The position numbers and the translations under genes were made by a program. DNA of 49,543 nucleotides. Source: AWTP1-13 sp041288195. GTDB taxonomy: Bacteria > Pseudomonadota > Alphaproteobacteria > Rhizobiales > Hyphomicrobiaceae. This document shows, in pieces, positions 8,245 through 16,985 of this stretch. Each line of letters starts with the position of its first letter. Positions within the stretch are counted from its first letter, which is position 1. Below the pieces are notes generated by a model that saw nothing but the letters and a program-made list of their open reading frames with translations, did not search any database and was not told where the DNA came from. The stretch is from assembly GCA_041288195.1 (NCBI GenBank), contig JBGGME010000285.1:1-49543 (forward strand), written 5' to 3'.

Positions 8245-9444
8245 CTACTCGGCCGCTTCGCGCACGGGCGTGGGACCGTCGTCAACGGGTAGGCCCAGCT
8301 CGCGTCGGATCGACTTGTGATAGTGCGCCAGCGCCGGCTCGTTGCGGCCGTAGACGATGTGGGTCTGTGCGCCCGAGTTGAAGCCGATCTGCATAGTGCG
8401 CCCCGCCGGGAAATCCTCTGTCGTCACGACCTTGACCGCGAGCGCGAGGTTGGCATCCCAGTGGCGCTTCTCGTCCTCGTTCTCCACGGGTTTGGGAATG
8501 TAGAGCGATGTCTCCATCAGCGCGCGGTCGAGCCGCCCGTCGACGGGGAACATGCGGAAGATCTCCATGTGGTCCCCCTGCGGGGCCAAGATCGTATTGG
8601 CGAACATCGAGTAGACGATCGTCGAGTTCCACATCAGGTCCCACTCGCTCTCGGGCGTCTCCCGCAGGCGATCGAGCTTGGTGCGTCCGAACACGAGGCG
8701 GAAATTGGGCCCGTAGGGCGTGAAGTGGCCGACGTTGTGGACCAGGATGCCGCTCAGCGACTCCTTGTGCAGGAAGCCGAAATGATAGCCCTCGTGGAAG
8801 GTGTCGACGAGGAGCTTCCAGTTCATCTCCTCATAGTGCACGTGGCGGTCGTGGAAGTGATAGCCGTCGAGCTTCCAGAACGCGAGGTCGGGGCCGAGGC
8901 CGTTGAGCCACGGATCGATGTCGAGGTCGCCAGAGCGATTGGCCGCGGGCGTCGGCAGCACCCAGACCATGCCGTACTTCTCGGCCAGCGGCAGTGGCGT
9001 GAGGCCCGGGCGCTCGGCGCGGATGCCGGGGAAGGAGGGTGCCTCCTCGGGGATCCCGCGCAGCATCCCGTCGGTGCCGTAGGTCCAGCCGTGATAGGGG
9101 CAGGTGAACGTGCCGGCGCTGCCGCAGCCCTGCGCGACCTTGGCGCCGCGATGGCGGCAGGCGTTGAGGAAAGCGCGCAGCTTGCCGTCCCGGCCACGCA
9201 CGGTGAGGATTGGCACCCCGGCGTAGTCCTCGGTACGGTAGGAGCCGGGCTTGGGCCAATCGCAGGAAAGGCCCATGATCAGCGGACGCTGCCTGATGAG
9301 TATGTCCTGCTCGCGCTTGTTTCGCTCCGGGCACGTGAATGCCGTCACCTCGTTGCGCCACGGCGCCTCGGCCATGCACGTGGTTTTGGTGTCGAGGTAG
9401 TGCAGCAGCGTCTTGAGGATCTCGATCTCGGCAGCGCGGTCCAT
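8245..9444 (-). CDS. Rieske-type aromatic ring-hydroxylating oxygenase, alpha subunit
   Basis: The 399-residue protein has a Rieske [2Fe-2S] domain with C96-x-H98 and C115-x-x-H118 (CRHRG ... CPYHGW). Its catalytic domain carries NWK at 208-210, then E218-x2-H221-x4-H226 as probable mononuclear-iron ligands. The fold and length fit single-component alpha subunits of the phenylpropionate/vanillate/carnitine oxygenase class. The start at 9444 (MDRAAEIEIL) has GAGGA seven bases upstream. No beta subunit, ferredoxin or reductase lies nearby, so the electron donor must be encoded elsewhere. Substrate unknown. Confidence 0.9.
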   Translation of the reverse strand: MDRAAEIEILKTLLHYLDTKTTCMAEAPWRNEVTAFTCPERNKREQDILIRQRPLIMGLSCDWPKPGSYRTEDYAGVPILTVRGRDGKLRAFLNACRHRGAKVAQGCGSAGTFTCPYHGWTYGTDGMLRGIPEEAPSFPGIRAERPGLTPLPLAEKYGMVWVLPTPAANRSGDLDIDPWLNGLGPDLAFWKLDGYHFHDRHVHYEEMNWKLLVDTFHEGYHFGFLHKESLSGILVHNVGHFTPYGPNFRLVFGRTKLDRLRETPESEWDLMWNSTIVYSMFANTILAPQGDHMEIFRMFPVDGRLDRALMETSLYIPKPVENEDEKRHWDANLALAVKVVTTEDFPAGRTMQIGFNSGAQTHIVYGRNEPALAHYHKSIRRELGLPVDDGPTPVREAAE

Positions 9445-9989
9445 GCGTGGTCCTCGCAGGGGTCTGGGAGTCGCAGGAATTGTAGTCCCCACCCTCGCTG
9501 CTGCGCCAGCCTTTTGCTTGCGTGATGGTGACCTCCGCCAATGGCCCCGGTTCGCTCGGCCAGCCAGCAAGAGCGTCGGATACCGGCAGCCCCTTTGGCA
9601 GGAATAGCCCAATCACACCAGAACCTTGAGCACACTGGCGCGCCAGGGGCCAAGCATGCGTTGCACCCAGACCTTCACGAACCCATCACGGACTATCGCT
9701 ATGTTGGCCACTCGAGGAACGACGCGAGCAGGCCATCACGCGCCCTCGCTTTTGCATGGAGCCGGCGAACCCCGGAGACCCTCGATTCGATCGAATCGGA
9801 AACGGGCCTCCTGTGCGCGGCGCTGCCGAAGAATCAGGCAAACGCTGCATGCAGAATGATCTTGCGCAAAGTGCTCAACCTCATACAGGATTGCGCAGGC
9901 TGCGCGTGCGGGAACGATGGTGACCGATCGTCTTGAACGGAGTGCAACCAAGTCCATTTTCTCGTGCGAGCGTGCGTGTGGGGATACGT
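9445..9989. other. Intergenic region with a 16-base perfect palindrome
   Basis: No convincing gene was found in these 545 bases. Short frames exist on both strands but lack ribosome sites and recognisable sequence. A perfect 16-base palindrome (CGATTCGATCGAATCG) lies at 9783-9798. The rest shows nothing distinctive. The region separates the Rieske oxygenase and a small membrane protein gene, which are divergent, so it should hold promoters for both. Confidence 0.5.
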
Positions 9990-10280
9990 ATGTCGAATGA
10001 AGCCAAGTTCACCTCTGAAGAGAAGATGATCATTCTGACCGCAATCGTCGGAGCGGCATTCTGGGTCTCGCTGCGGTACCTCGGCGTGACGTGGTGGAAG
10101 GCTCCGGTTGTCGGTCTGCTTGCAGCTGTGCTCTATCGGATTGGATGGGGCGCCCGCATGATGCCGCGCGCGGCTGTGGCTTTGCTCGTGCTTGCAACCG
10201 CGGTGTGGATCGAGGTGCTGCCGCCGCCGTCCCAGTGGAAGGTCTCGGCCAATTCAGTTGCAGTGGCGCTCCAACGCTAG
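9990..10280 (+). CDS. Small hypothetical membrane protein
   Basis: The frame gives 96 residues (MSNEAKFTSEEKMIIL...). Hydrophobic stretches at about 13-30, 37-50 and 57-75 suggest two or three transmembrane helices and a short polar C-terminus. No ribosome site is clear, although a GGGGA lies a few bases before the ATG. I do not recognise the family. The length, reading-frame integrity and membrane-like composition argue for a real gene, but it could be spurious. Confidence 0.45.
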   Translation: MSNEAKFTSEEKMIILTAIVGAAFWVSLRYLGVTWWKAPVVGLLAAVLYRIGWGARMMPRAAVALLVLATAVWIEVLPPPSQWKVSANSVAVALQR

Positions 10281-10550
10281 CGGCGCAGGTGACCACGTGG
10301 CGTCTTTGTGCGCCGCACAAATCGCGACGACACGTATTGCTCGCTTGGCGAGGGTGCTCTCGAGATGGTCTTGAGCCGCGCTTCCCGTGATAGGCCGTAC
10401 GCGGCGGCAAGATGAGGTTCCTGTGCAGGTTAGCGAAGTCGTCGCATCAACAGCGTCGGTGCGGGACACAATCTGCTTGCTTGTCGGTGCGGGCTCGCGC
10501 GTATAGTCGCGTGGCTGGATATCGAATGCATTCATTTTTTTGGGGGTAGC

Positions 10551-11657
10551 ATGACGGCGGCCTCACGTTTGCGCTCCTTGCTTGGAAGTCGCCGCGGGGC
10601 GGCGCAGCCACCCACGCTCAGTGTTGTGAGCGACCCGGCGCAGCAAGCCCGTGAGGCCATAGGGGCCGCGGACTGGGAGCGCGCCAAGTCCATCATCGCC
10701 GGCGACGCAGCGCTGGCGTTCCATCTCGGAAGCGATTTTCTGCCAGCGGACCCCGCGCGCGGACTGTTCTGCCGCAAGCTCGCGGCCGACCTTGCGCCGC
10801 ATCGGCTGCTCTACACGCTACCGCAGCCGTGGATCGAGCTCGAATGCGAGAGCGCGGCGGCAGGCAAGCCATTGCCGTCGGCCCTTGGAGAGCGGTTAGC
10901 GCCTCTGCCGGGCGACGGCCGGGTGCCAGGCACCATGGTCGACCCCGAGCTGCTCGGGGCGCACATCGAGATCCTGCGCACCATCGATCGCATCAACCTG
11001 CGCGAAGGCAACTTCTCCGCCACGACGCCGCGGTTCCGCACCGAGCTGGTCTACTATCTGCTCGATAACCGGGCGCGCGGCCCAATCGTCGAGATCGGCA
11101 TCGCCAAGGGCGGCTTCTCCTGCCAGTTCCTTTACTTGGCGGCTTTGACGGGGCGCACATACCTGGCGATCGACATCGATCCGGGCATGGTGACCCACGC
11201 CAAGGCGACCACGGCTCGCTTCGGTCTCGCCGGCCACGGCAGGATGTTTCTCGGCTCGCTGCAGCAATACATCGAGCAGCACGGCTGGTTCGAGGAGCGC
11301 TGCGATCTGGTGTTCCTGGACAGCTCCCACCACTACTCGCACACGCTCGAGGAACTGCGGCTGCTGCACGCCAACAGGCCTTTGCCGCATGCCATCGCTC
11401 TGCACGACTTCAACTACCGCATGGGCAAGTACGACATGTGGGACGACCCCGAGAAGACGGACCCGATTGCCGTCGACCACGCCTGCTACCGCTTCCTGAG
11501 CGACCATCTGCCGGCAGACCTGGCGATGCCGACCCTGAAACGCATCGGCGCCTTCACCGGCGATGGGGCGCAGGCGACGCCGCGCAACCCGGGTGCGGTC
11601 ATGGGCGATTTCGTCGATTTCTATGGCGGCGAAGGCATGATGATCCTGCACCCGTGA
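10551..11657 (+). CDS. Class I SAM-dependent methyltransferase-like protein
   Basis: The 368-residue protein has a Rossmann methyltransferase core in its second half: motif I IVEIGIAKGGFS (179-190), the ribose-binding acidic residue in YLAIDIDPGM (D208/D210), and CDLVFLDSSHHYSHTLEEL (251-269) with a metal-like acidic/His cluster. This pattern fits the Methyltransf_24 / cephalosporin hydroxylase-like group. The N-terminal 150 residues are not recognisable and may be substrate-specific. A GGGGG run precedes the ATG by five bases. No glycosyl or polyketide genes are adjacent, so the acceptor is unknown. Confidence 0.75.
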   Translation: MTAASRLRSLLGSRRGAAQPPTLSVVSDPAQQAREAIGAADWERAKSIIAGDAALAFHLGSDFLPADPARGLFCRKLAADLAPHRLLYTLPQPWIELECESAAAGKPLPSALGERLAPLPGDGRVPGTMVDPELLGAHIEILRTIDRINLREGNFSATTPRFRTELVYYLLDNRARGPIVEIGIAKGGFSCQFLYLAALTGRTYLAIDIDPGMVTHAKATTARFGLAGHGRMFLGSLQQYIEQHGWFEERCDLVFLDSSHHYSHTLEELRLLHANRPLPHAIALHDFNYRMGKYDMWDDPEKTDPIAVDHACYRFLSDHLPADLAMPTLKRIGAFTGDGAQATPRNPGAVMGDFVDFYGGEGMMILHP

Positions 11658-11807
11658 CCGAGAATCCTTGCACGTCACCGCCTATCGCCCCGAGATCGCT
11701 GCCGAGTAGGAGACGCAGCAAGCCAACGGACCGACCTCACGGAGCATCGCGGCGACAGCGATCTTGCGCCTTTGGTCCCACGCGCAAACAACACCGGCCC
11801 GAGCGCT

Positions 11808-12728
11808 TCATCTCGGCATGGTGCGTTCTGGAACCGGGGCGAGCCACGCCTTGTCCAGGACTTGTCTCGCAAGCTGCTGGTCCAGATGTGGTGTGACGAG
11901 ATCGCGAAATGCAAACGCGACCTGATTGTATTCGCGCTTGCAGTTTCTCGCCCTGGTCTTCGGCAGATAGCCCCTCTCCACGAGGTCGGCGAATAGCGCC
12001 TCGTCGGCGCCGTAGGCGAGGCAGAGCATGTTGAAATAGCGCTGCGCCGGCGGGGCATGAACGTCGGAGAATGCCGCGAGGGGTGCGCTCACTTGCGGGT
12101 TCTGGACATATCTCTCGTACGCGAACACCGCGCCGGTGATCAGCCTGCGGGCATCGTCCTTGCCGAACTGAAGCATGATATAGGTCGCAAACTGGTCGGC
12201 GGCGTCCTCCTCGTTGCCGAGAACGGGCATCGCAAAAACGTCGAATGCCGCGTGACCGAACTCATGAGCAAAGACGTAGAAGAACTGGCCGATCATCGCG
12301 TCGCTGCGCGTGATTCCCTTGGGAGCGTTCTCGCTGGGCAGCGTCTTCATGATCTCTTCCAGATACTCGTAGCAGACGCTGATATTCGGCCGGTTGTACC
12401 AGGCGTTCGCAACGCCATCGCAAGGACCGATCTGGAGCTTGAGATCGATCGGCAGCTTGAACGGGCTGAAAACCTCCTGCAGCTTCTCGAGCGCCCGCTT
12501 CTCCCTGAGCATGTCGTAGATCGGCTGATGCGCAGGGTTCTTGGGGGGATAGTACTCGGCCCGCACGCGATTGGGCTGGGCCTCGGATGCCGCCGCCGCC
12601 GGCGCAAGCAGCTGCAAAGTGGCCGCGAGGCATAGGCAGGAGAGCGCAACAGTCGCCGCGCTCGCGAAATCAATCAGCAATGAGCGAGCCCGCAACGGGG
12701 CGTCGGGGCCGCGAGAGTTTTCGGCCAT
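11808..12728 (-). CDS. Exported DUF4344-type putative zinc metallopeptidase
   Basis: The 306-residue protein (start at 12728, with GGAGG five bases upstream) has an N-terminal hydrophobic segment at about 22-46 ending AAAAS, a probable signal peptide or anchor. The metal motif is H155-E-F-G-H159 and is followed by NEEDAADQF (172-180), whose acidic residues are the likely third ligand. This is the HExxH + ExxxD arrangement of the DUF4344 family of putative metallopeptidases. Two cysteines (GPCDG, SVCYE) may form a disulfide after export. The gene is followed in the opposite orientation by the methyltransferase and preceded by a small secreted protein gene in the same direction. Confidence 0.8.
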   Translation of the reverse strand: MAENSRGPDAPLRARSLLIDFASAATVALSCLCLAATLQLLAPAAAASEAQPNRVRAEYYPPKNPAHQPIYDMLREKRALEKLQEVFSPFKLPIDLKLQIGPCDGVANAWYNRPNISVCYEYLEEIMKTLPSENAPKGITRSDAMIGQFFYVFAHEFGHAAFDVFAMPVLGNEEDAADQFATYIMLQFGKDDARRLITGAVFAYERYVQNPQVSAPLAAFSDVHAPPAQRYFNMLCLAYGADEALFADLVERGYLPKTRARNCKREYNQVAFAFRDLVTPHLDQQLARQVLDKAWLAPVPERTMPR

Positions 12729-12775
12729 GCCTTCCTCCATCCGCCCTTGCACTCTTCTGCGGGCACACCAACAGG

Positions 12776-12796
12776 GCGCCGGAAGCGACCCGGCGC
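12776..12796 (-). terminator. Hairpin downstream of the small secreted protein gene
   Basis: GCGCCGG at 12776-12782 pairs perfectly with CCGGCGC at 12790-12796 around a 7-base loop. It lies 26 bases beyond the stop of the gene at 12822-13157, read on the minus strand. No run of T follows, so termination would need help or be partial. Confidence 0.45.
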
Positions 12797-12821
12797 ACCT
12801 GTGGTCCTGCGTGCCAGCCGC

Positions 12822-13157
12822 CTACTTGGGCGGCGTGCCGTCAACGATGAAGAGCTTGTTGCCGGACCGGAAGATGATCGCGCCGTCCGACACCTCCCTG
12901 GCGCCCGACTTCTGGATCTGGGCCGCCGGATCACCCTTGGCCGCGCCCTTGGCAATCCGGAACTGGGCGACGTCGACGTAGATGCCCTCGTTGCTGGCCA
13001 AGTTTCCGAGTGGACTGGGTGCGCCCCAATTGTCGGTCATGCTCCTCATGTTGACGTTGTTGTTGTTCCAGGGGTCGAATTGGGCAACAGCCAAGGTCGC
13101 CGCGCCGGCCACCAGGGTTACTGCGCTACCAAAAACAATCAGGGCACGTTTAGACAT
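12822..13157 (-). CDS. Small secreted hypothetical protein
   Basis: The 111-residue protein starts MSKRALIVFGSAVTLVAG and has a clear signal peptide with probable cleavage after AVA (about residue 25). The mature part is polar and ends in LFIVDGTPPK. A very good ribosome site, AAGGAGG, precedes the ATG by 6 bases. No domain is recognised. It is upstream of and in line with the DUF4344 metallopeptidase gene, but a hairpin separates the two, so co-transcription is uncertain. Confidence 0.75.
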   Translation of the reverse strand: MSKRALIVFGSAVTLVAGAATLAVAQFDPWNNNNVNMRSMTDNWGAPSPLGNLASNEGIYVDVAQFRIAKGAAKGDPAAQIQKSGAREVSDGAIIFRSGNKLFIVDGTPPK

Positions 13158-13443
13158 TACAATCCTCCTTGAGGGGCCAACCTACGGCCGCGCAACCATT
13201 GGAGGGCTCGCATGCGCCGGTCTCAATCGGTAGCTACCCCTAGGGTGGAGGATGAAACAGCCTAAAGCGCCACAAAATCAGAGCGCGACCTCGATTGGCG
13301 CAGGGCGCGGACGCTGCCCGCGGGTCTAGCTCGACGACTTGGAAACACTCCGGATTGGTCCCGATATACAGCGCCGGAAGCGATGGCCACAGTAGGCAAG
13401 AGCGACGTGCAGAAAGCGCGATCCAGGAAAGAATGCCCGGACG

Positions 13444-15204
13444 ATGCCCCTCGCAGATCCGCGCCTCGGCGACATCGAGGATGATGCCTCGAGCACGAAG
13501 CGGCGATCCCTGCTGGCAATCGCAGGCAGCCTCCTGGCCGAGATCAGCATCCCGAAGCTCATCACGGCGTGGATCCTTCTGATCGCGCTGCCCGCGGTCC
13601 TGCTCGGCCTTGCCCCACTGATCGTCTCGGGCTGGCTCGAGGCGCTCTCCAGGAAAGTCACCGGACCACTCAACGGTCTGTGGCCGATCGCGGTGCTCGT
13701 GCTTATCGTCGCCTTGGGTTGGATCGGCGGGAAGCGGCTCATTCACGCGGCAGAGCAGGGCTTCTGGTCGCTCAACTCGCTCGCCGTTCAACCGGGCTAC
13801 GCGTTCTGGCGCGAGGGGCTGCGGCACCTCGCGGAGCGCACCTTCGCATCACGGATCGGCACGGAGGGGCGTGCGAGGCTGCGCGCGGCCTCGGCGGCTG
13901 GCGCGGGTATCATCGTGTGTGTCGCCGGTCTCCTGGTGGCTGCGCTGGCGTGGCAGAAATCGCGCTGGATCGGCGAGGTCGCAGACCTGGCCTCGCCTCT
14001 CCGGCTGGCGATGCCGGCGCTTGCCAACGCCGTCGTGATCGTGAGCGCGTACCTCGCAGCCGCCGCGCTCGTCTGGGGCATCGCCGACGCGACGATGCCT
14101 CAGCCCCGCGACCTCGCCACATTCGATCTGCCATCGCCCATTGGCCGGTCATGGCGCGTCGCGCATCTGTCCGATCTGCATACCGTTGGCGAGCGCTTTG
14201 GCTTCCGCATCGAGAGCGGGCGCTCCGGCCCGCGCGGCAACGAGCGGCTCGGCAGGATATTGGCCCGGCTCGACGCCATCCACGCCACGCAACCCCTCGA
14301 TCTGTTGCTGATCACGGGCGACATCACCGACGCCGGGCGCTCCTCGGAATGGGCCGAGTTCCTGACTGCGATTGCGAAGTATCCCGAGCTCTTCCGGCGG
14401 ACCCTGCTGCTGCCTGGCAACCACGACGTCAATATCGTCGACCGGGCCAATCCGGCGCGGCTCGATCTTCCGACCAGCCCCGGCAAGCGCCTGCGTCTGA
14501 TGCGCGTGCTCTCGGCCATGGAGACGCTGCAGGGCAGCAGGGTCCGACTGGTCAATGCACGGACCGGCGAGCTCGGTGACACGCTGTCGGACGCACTGGC
14601 GCCCCACTACGCGGACATTGCCGCATTCGCCGATGCCGGATCGCGGGGCCTTTCAGCGCGGGTGGCTCGCATTTGGACCGACGTCTTCCCGATGGTGCTG
14701 CCGCCCGACACCGACGATGGGCTGGGCGTCATCCTGCTCGACTCGAACGCGGATGCGCATTTCTCCTTCACCAACGCCCTGGGGCTCGTCTCCGCCGACC
14801 AGATGCGGGACCTGGTCGCGGTTATCCGGCGCTGGCCCGGAGCGTGCTGGATTGTCGCCCTGCACCACCACCTCGTGGAATATCCCAAGCCCGCCGCAGC
14901 CTTCTCCGAGCGGATCGGCACCGCTCTCATCAACGGCACGCTGTTCGTGCGCCAGCTCCAGGGCTTCGGGGGCCGGATCGTGGCGATGCACGGGCATCGC
15001 CACATCGACTGGATCGGCGAGTGCGGGGACATGCGCATCATCTCTGCGCCGTCTCCGGTGATGGAGGTCACGAACGACAAGCCGACCTGCTTCCACGTCC
15101 ACACGATGGCGCGGGGGTCCGAAGGGCGGCTCTGTCTTCTGGCGCCCGAGCGCGTGGAAATCCCGGGCGCCCCTTGCGAAGGCAGGCTCATGGCGGCGTC
15201 TTGA
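13444..15204 (+). CDS. Membrane-anchored calcineurin-like metallophosphoesterase
   Basis: The 586-residue protein has two parts. The first 230 residues carry about four hydrophobic segments (39-62, 80-98, 151-170, 190-212). The rest is a calcineurin-type phosphoesterase with all motifs: D244-L-H246, G292-D293, G325-N-H-D328, H474-H-H476 and G517-H-R-H520. These residues bind a dinuclear metal centre and hydrolyse phosphomono- or diesters. No in-frame ATG, GTG or TTG exists between the upstream stop at 13393 and 13444, so the start is fixed although its ribosome site is weak. The last 17 bases overlap tail-to-tail with the AI-2E gene. Substrate unknown; a nucleotide or lipid phosphodiester at the membrane is plausible. 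Confidence 0.82.
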   Translation: MPLADPRLGDIEDDASSTKRRSLLAIAGSLLAEISIPKLITAWILLIALPAVLLGLAPLIVSGWLEALSRKVTGPLNGLWPIAVLVLIVALGWIGGKRLIHAAEQGFWSLNSLAVQPGYAFWREGLRHLAERTFASRIGTEGRARLRAASAAGAGIIVCVAGLLVAALAWQKSRWIGEVADLASPLRLAMPALANAVVIVSAYLAAAALVWGIADATMPQPRDLATFDLPSPIGRSWRVAHLSDLHTVGERFGFRIESGRSGPRGNERLGRILARLDAIHATQPLDLLLITGDITDAGRSSEWAEFLTAIAKYPELFRRTLLLPGNHDVNIVDRANPARLDLPTSPGKRLRLMRVLSAMETLQGSRVRLVNARTGELGDTLSDALAPHYADIAAFADAGSRGLSARVARIWTDVFPMVLPPDTDDGLGVILLDSNADAHFSFTNALGLVSADQMRDLVAVIRRWPGACWIVALHHHLVEYPKPAAAFSERIGTALINGTLFVRQLQGFGGRIVAMHGHRHIDWIGECGDMRIISAPSPVMEVTNDKPTCFHVHTMARGSEGRLCLLAPERVEIPGAPCEGRLMAAS

Positions 15205-16336
15205 CGTCCGGGCTCTCCGGCGCGCCGGCCAGCAGGTCGCAAACCCATCGGCTGGAGGGATGCTGGGCGCAGAAGGTGAGCAGGGCGATGGTGATGGGGA
15301 CGCCGATGAAGGCGCCGAACGGGCCCCACAGGAACGACCACAGGAACACGGCCAGCAGCACGACGAACGGCGAGATCGCGAGCATCCGGCCGGCGAGCCG
15401 CGGCTCGATATAGCTGCCGATGACGAACTGGATGACGTTGAGGCAGGCGAACACGGCGAGCGCCGCCTGCCAGGACGCGAACTGCGCCAGCGCGAACAGC
15501 GTGGGGAAGACGGTAGCGATGAACGGGCCGATGAAAGGAATGTAGTTGAGGGCAAAGGCGATGATGCCCCACTCGCGCGCGAACTGCAGTCCCGCAAGCG
15601 AGGCGAGCGCCCAGACGAGCACCCCCGTCGCCAGGCTCATCTGCGTCCTGATCAGCAGGTACCTGCGGAACTTGGCGGCCGTCGCGATCGTGCCGTCAAG
15701 GAGGATGCGCCCCGCCTCCCGATTGCGCATGGCGCGGATGCGCCGCTCGGCGTCCTCGACCTCGAGCAGGCCCAGTATCACGTAGACGAGCACGACCAGC
15801 CAGAACGCCACTGTCGTGTTGACCCGGCCGGTGACGCCTTGTGCCGCGCGCAGCATCCAGCCGACATTGAAGTGCTCGGCCCACAGCGCCGCCACGCCGA
15901 TGCCGTGTCCTTCCAGCCATGCCGCCGTCTGGCTGTAGATGCGCTGCAGGTGCTCCGCATCGGCGACGAGCCATCGTCCCACCCGCCCGAAGCTCCAGGC
16001 TACAAGCGAGGCAAAGACGATGAACACGACGACAATCGCGGCGACAACGATGGCCAGCGCAACGAGCCGTGGCATGTGCGCCTGCAGCTCGCGCTGCATC
16101 GGCCACGCGATGGCGATGATGAAGAGGGCGCAGGCAACCGGCCCCAGCACGGCACCGGCAGCGTTGATCGCGGCGAAGATCGCGACGACTGCGATCAGGC
16201 CGACGCCGGCCCGCACCCATCCGTTGCCCGCGGCTGCCGCGAGCCGGGATGTCCGGGTAGCCGGCAGCCGGTGCTGCCTGGCCTCTTCGGCAGTCCTTCT
16301 CTCAAGCAGCGGCTGCGGTTGTGTGGAGTGCGGCAC
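15188..16336 (-). CDS. AI-2E family (PerM-like) transporter
   Basis: The protein has seven or eight membrane helices and the family ending: FALNYIPFIGPFIATVFPTLFAL, NVIQFVIGSYIEPRLAGRML, SPFVVLLAVFLWSFLWGPFGAFIGVP. Family members export autoinducer-2 or act as ion or permease-like channels; most are unassigned. A GTG at 16336 with AGGA upstream gives 382 residues, the usual family length, and overlaps the end of the DUF1269 gene by 35 bases. A longer frame to 16555 runs through DUF1269 in the wrong composition and is not believed. A GTG at 16216 is a shorter alternative. Confidence 0.8.
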   Translation of the reverse strand: MPHSTQPQPLLERRTAEEARQHRLPATRTSRLAAAAGNGWVRAGVGLIAVVAIFAAINAAGAVLGPVACALFIIAIAWPMQRELQAHMPRLVALAIVVAAIVVVFIVFASLVAWSFGRVGRWLVADAEHLQRIYSQTAAWLEGHGIGVAALWAEHFNVGWMLRAAQGVTGRVNTTVAFWLVVLVYVILGLLEVEDAERRIRAMRNREAGRILLDGTIATAAKFRRYLLIRTQMSLATGVLVWALASLAGLQFAREWGIIAFALNYIPFIGPFIATVFPTLFALAQFASWQAALAVFACLNVIQFVIGSYIEPRLAGRMLAISPFVVLLAVFLWSFLWGPFGAFIGVPITIALLTFCAQHPSSRWVCDLLAGAPESPDVKTPP

Positions 16337-16823
16337 GGAGCTTGTCTTCCTGCTCGCGCGACAAGGAGGTCCTGAGCACGCGCGGCTTGAAGCGCTCGAT
16401 CTCGGGCAGCACCTTGTCCGGCGTAGAGCTCTTGATGAGAGCGAACAGGGCGGAGGAACCCATCGGGATGGTCTTGCCCAGGTTTTTGATGAACTCGTCG
16501 TTGATGCCGTAGTCGGCCAGCGATCCCGACAAGGCGCCCATGCCGGCGCCGGCAAGCCCGCCTGCCGCCATTCCGGCGAGCGGGTTGAGCAGCAGCAGGC
16601 CCGCGAGCGCGCCGATGAGGACGCCCGTGCTGGCGCCGCTGGCAGCCCCGAGCTTGGTCAGGTTCACCGCTTGCTTGACCTGGACCTTGCCGGCCTCCGT
16701 GTGAACCACCACGCAGGCGTCCTCCAGGTCGATCAGGTGCTCCTTCTGCAGGCCGCGCAGCTTCGTCAGAACCTCGTCGGCTGTTCCGACGCCGTCAAAG
16801 TCGAGAACCACGAGATCGCTCAT
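16302..16823 (-). CDS. DUF1269 family membrane protein
   Basis: The 173-residue protein begins MSDLVVLDFDGVGTADEVL and has a central Gly/Ala-rich hydrophobic hairpin (about 58-105, GALAGLLLLNPLAGMAAGG). Flanking soluble parts are a ferredoxin-like half before and a helical half after (TPDKVLPEIERFKPRVLRTS). This is the DUF1269 layout, common in alphaproteobacteria and linked by annotation to stress or membrane homeostasis; no biochemical role is known. GGAAGG lies eight bases before the ATG. Its end overlaps the AI-2E transporter, so the two are coupled. Confidence 0.82.
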   Translation of the reverse strand: MSDLVVLDFDGVGTADEVLTKLRGLQKEHLIDLEDACVVVHTEAGKVQVKQAVNLTKLGAASGASTGVLIGALAGLLLLNPLAGMAAGGLAGAGMGALSGSLADYGINDEFIKNLGKTIPMGSSALFALIKSSTPDKVLPEIERFKPRVLRTSLSREQEDKLRAALHTTAAAA

Positions 16824-16985
16824 CTCACTAACCTTCCAGGCGAGGGTTGCTCCGATCGGTTGACGGTACGGCTCAATCGCTCGTCGGCCATCCAGGAGTA
16901 CCCGCCATCGCGGGCAGGCAAACCCCGAGGCGTTCAGGAGTTTATGGGTACTGCCGCGCGCGGGAGCCGCCGGCGTCGCGCCGGG

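Noticed and set aside
8317..9525. A 402-codon plus-strand frame opposite the Rieske oxygenase
   Set aside because: Composition is that of an antisense shadow and the minus-strand gene has all Rieske and iron motifs.
10254..10535. 93-codon minus-strand frame between the small membrane protein and the methyltransferase
   Set aside because: It overlaps the membrane-protein end, lacks a ribosome site and shows no recognisable sequence.
16337..16555. N-terminal extension of the AI-2E transporter to 16555
   Set aside because: The extra residues are Ser/Arg/Pro-rich and correspond to the DUF1269 gene read in another frame; the protein would be much longer than the family.
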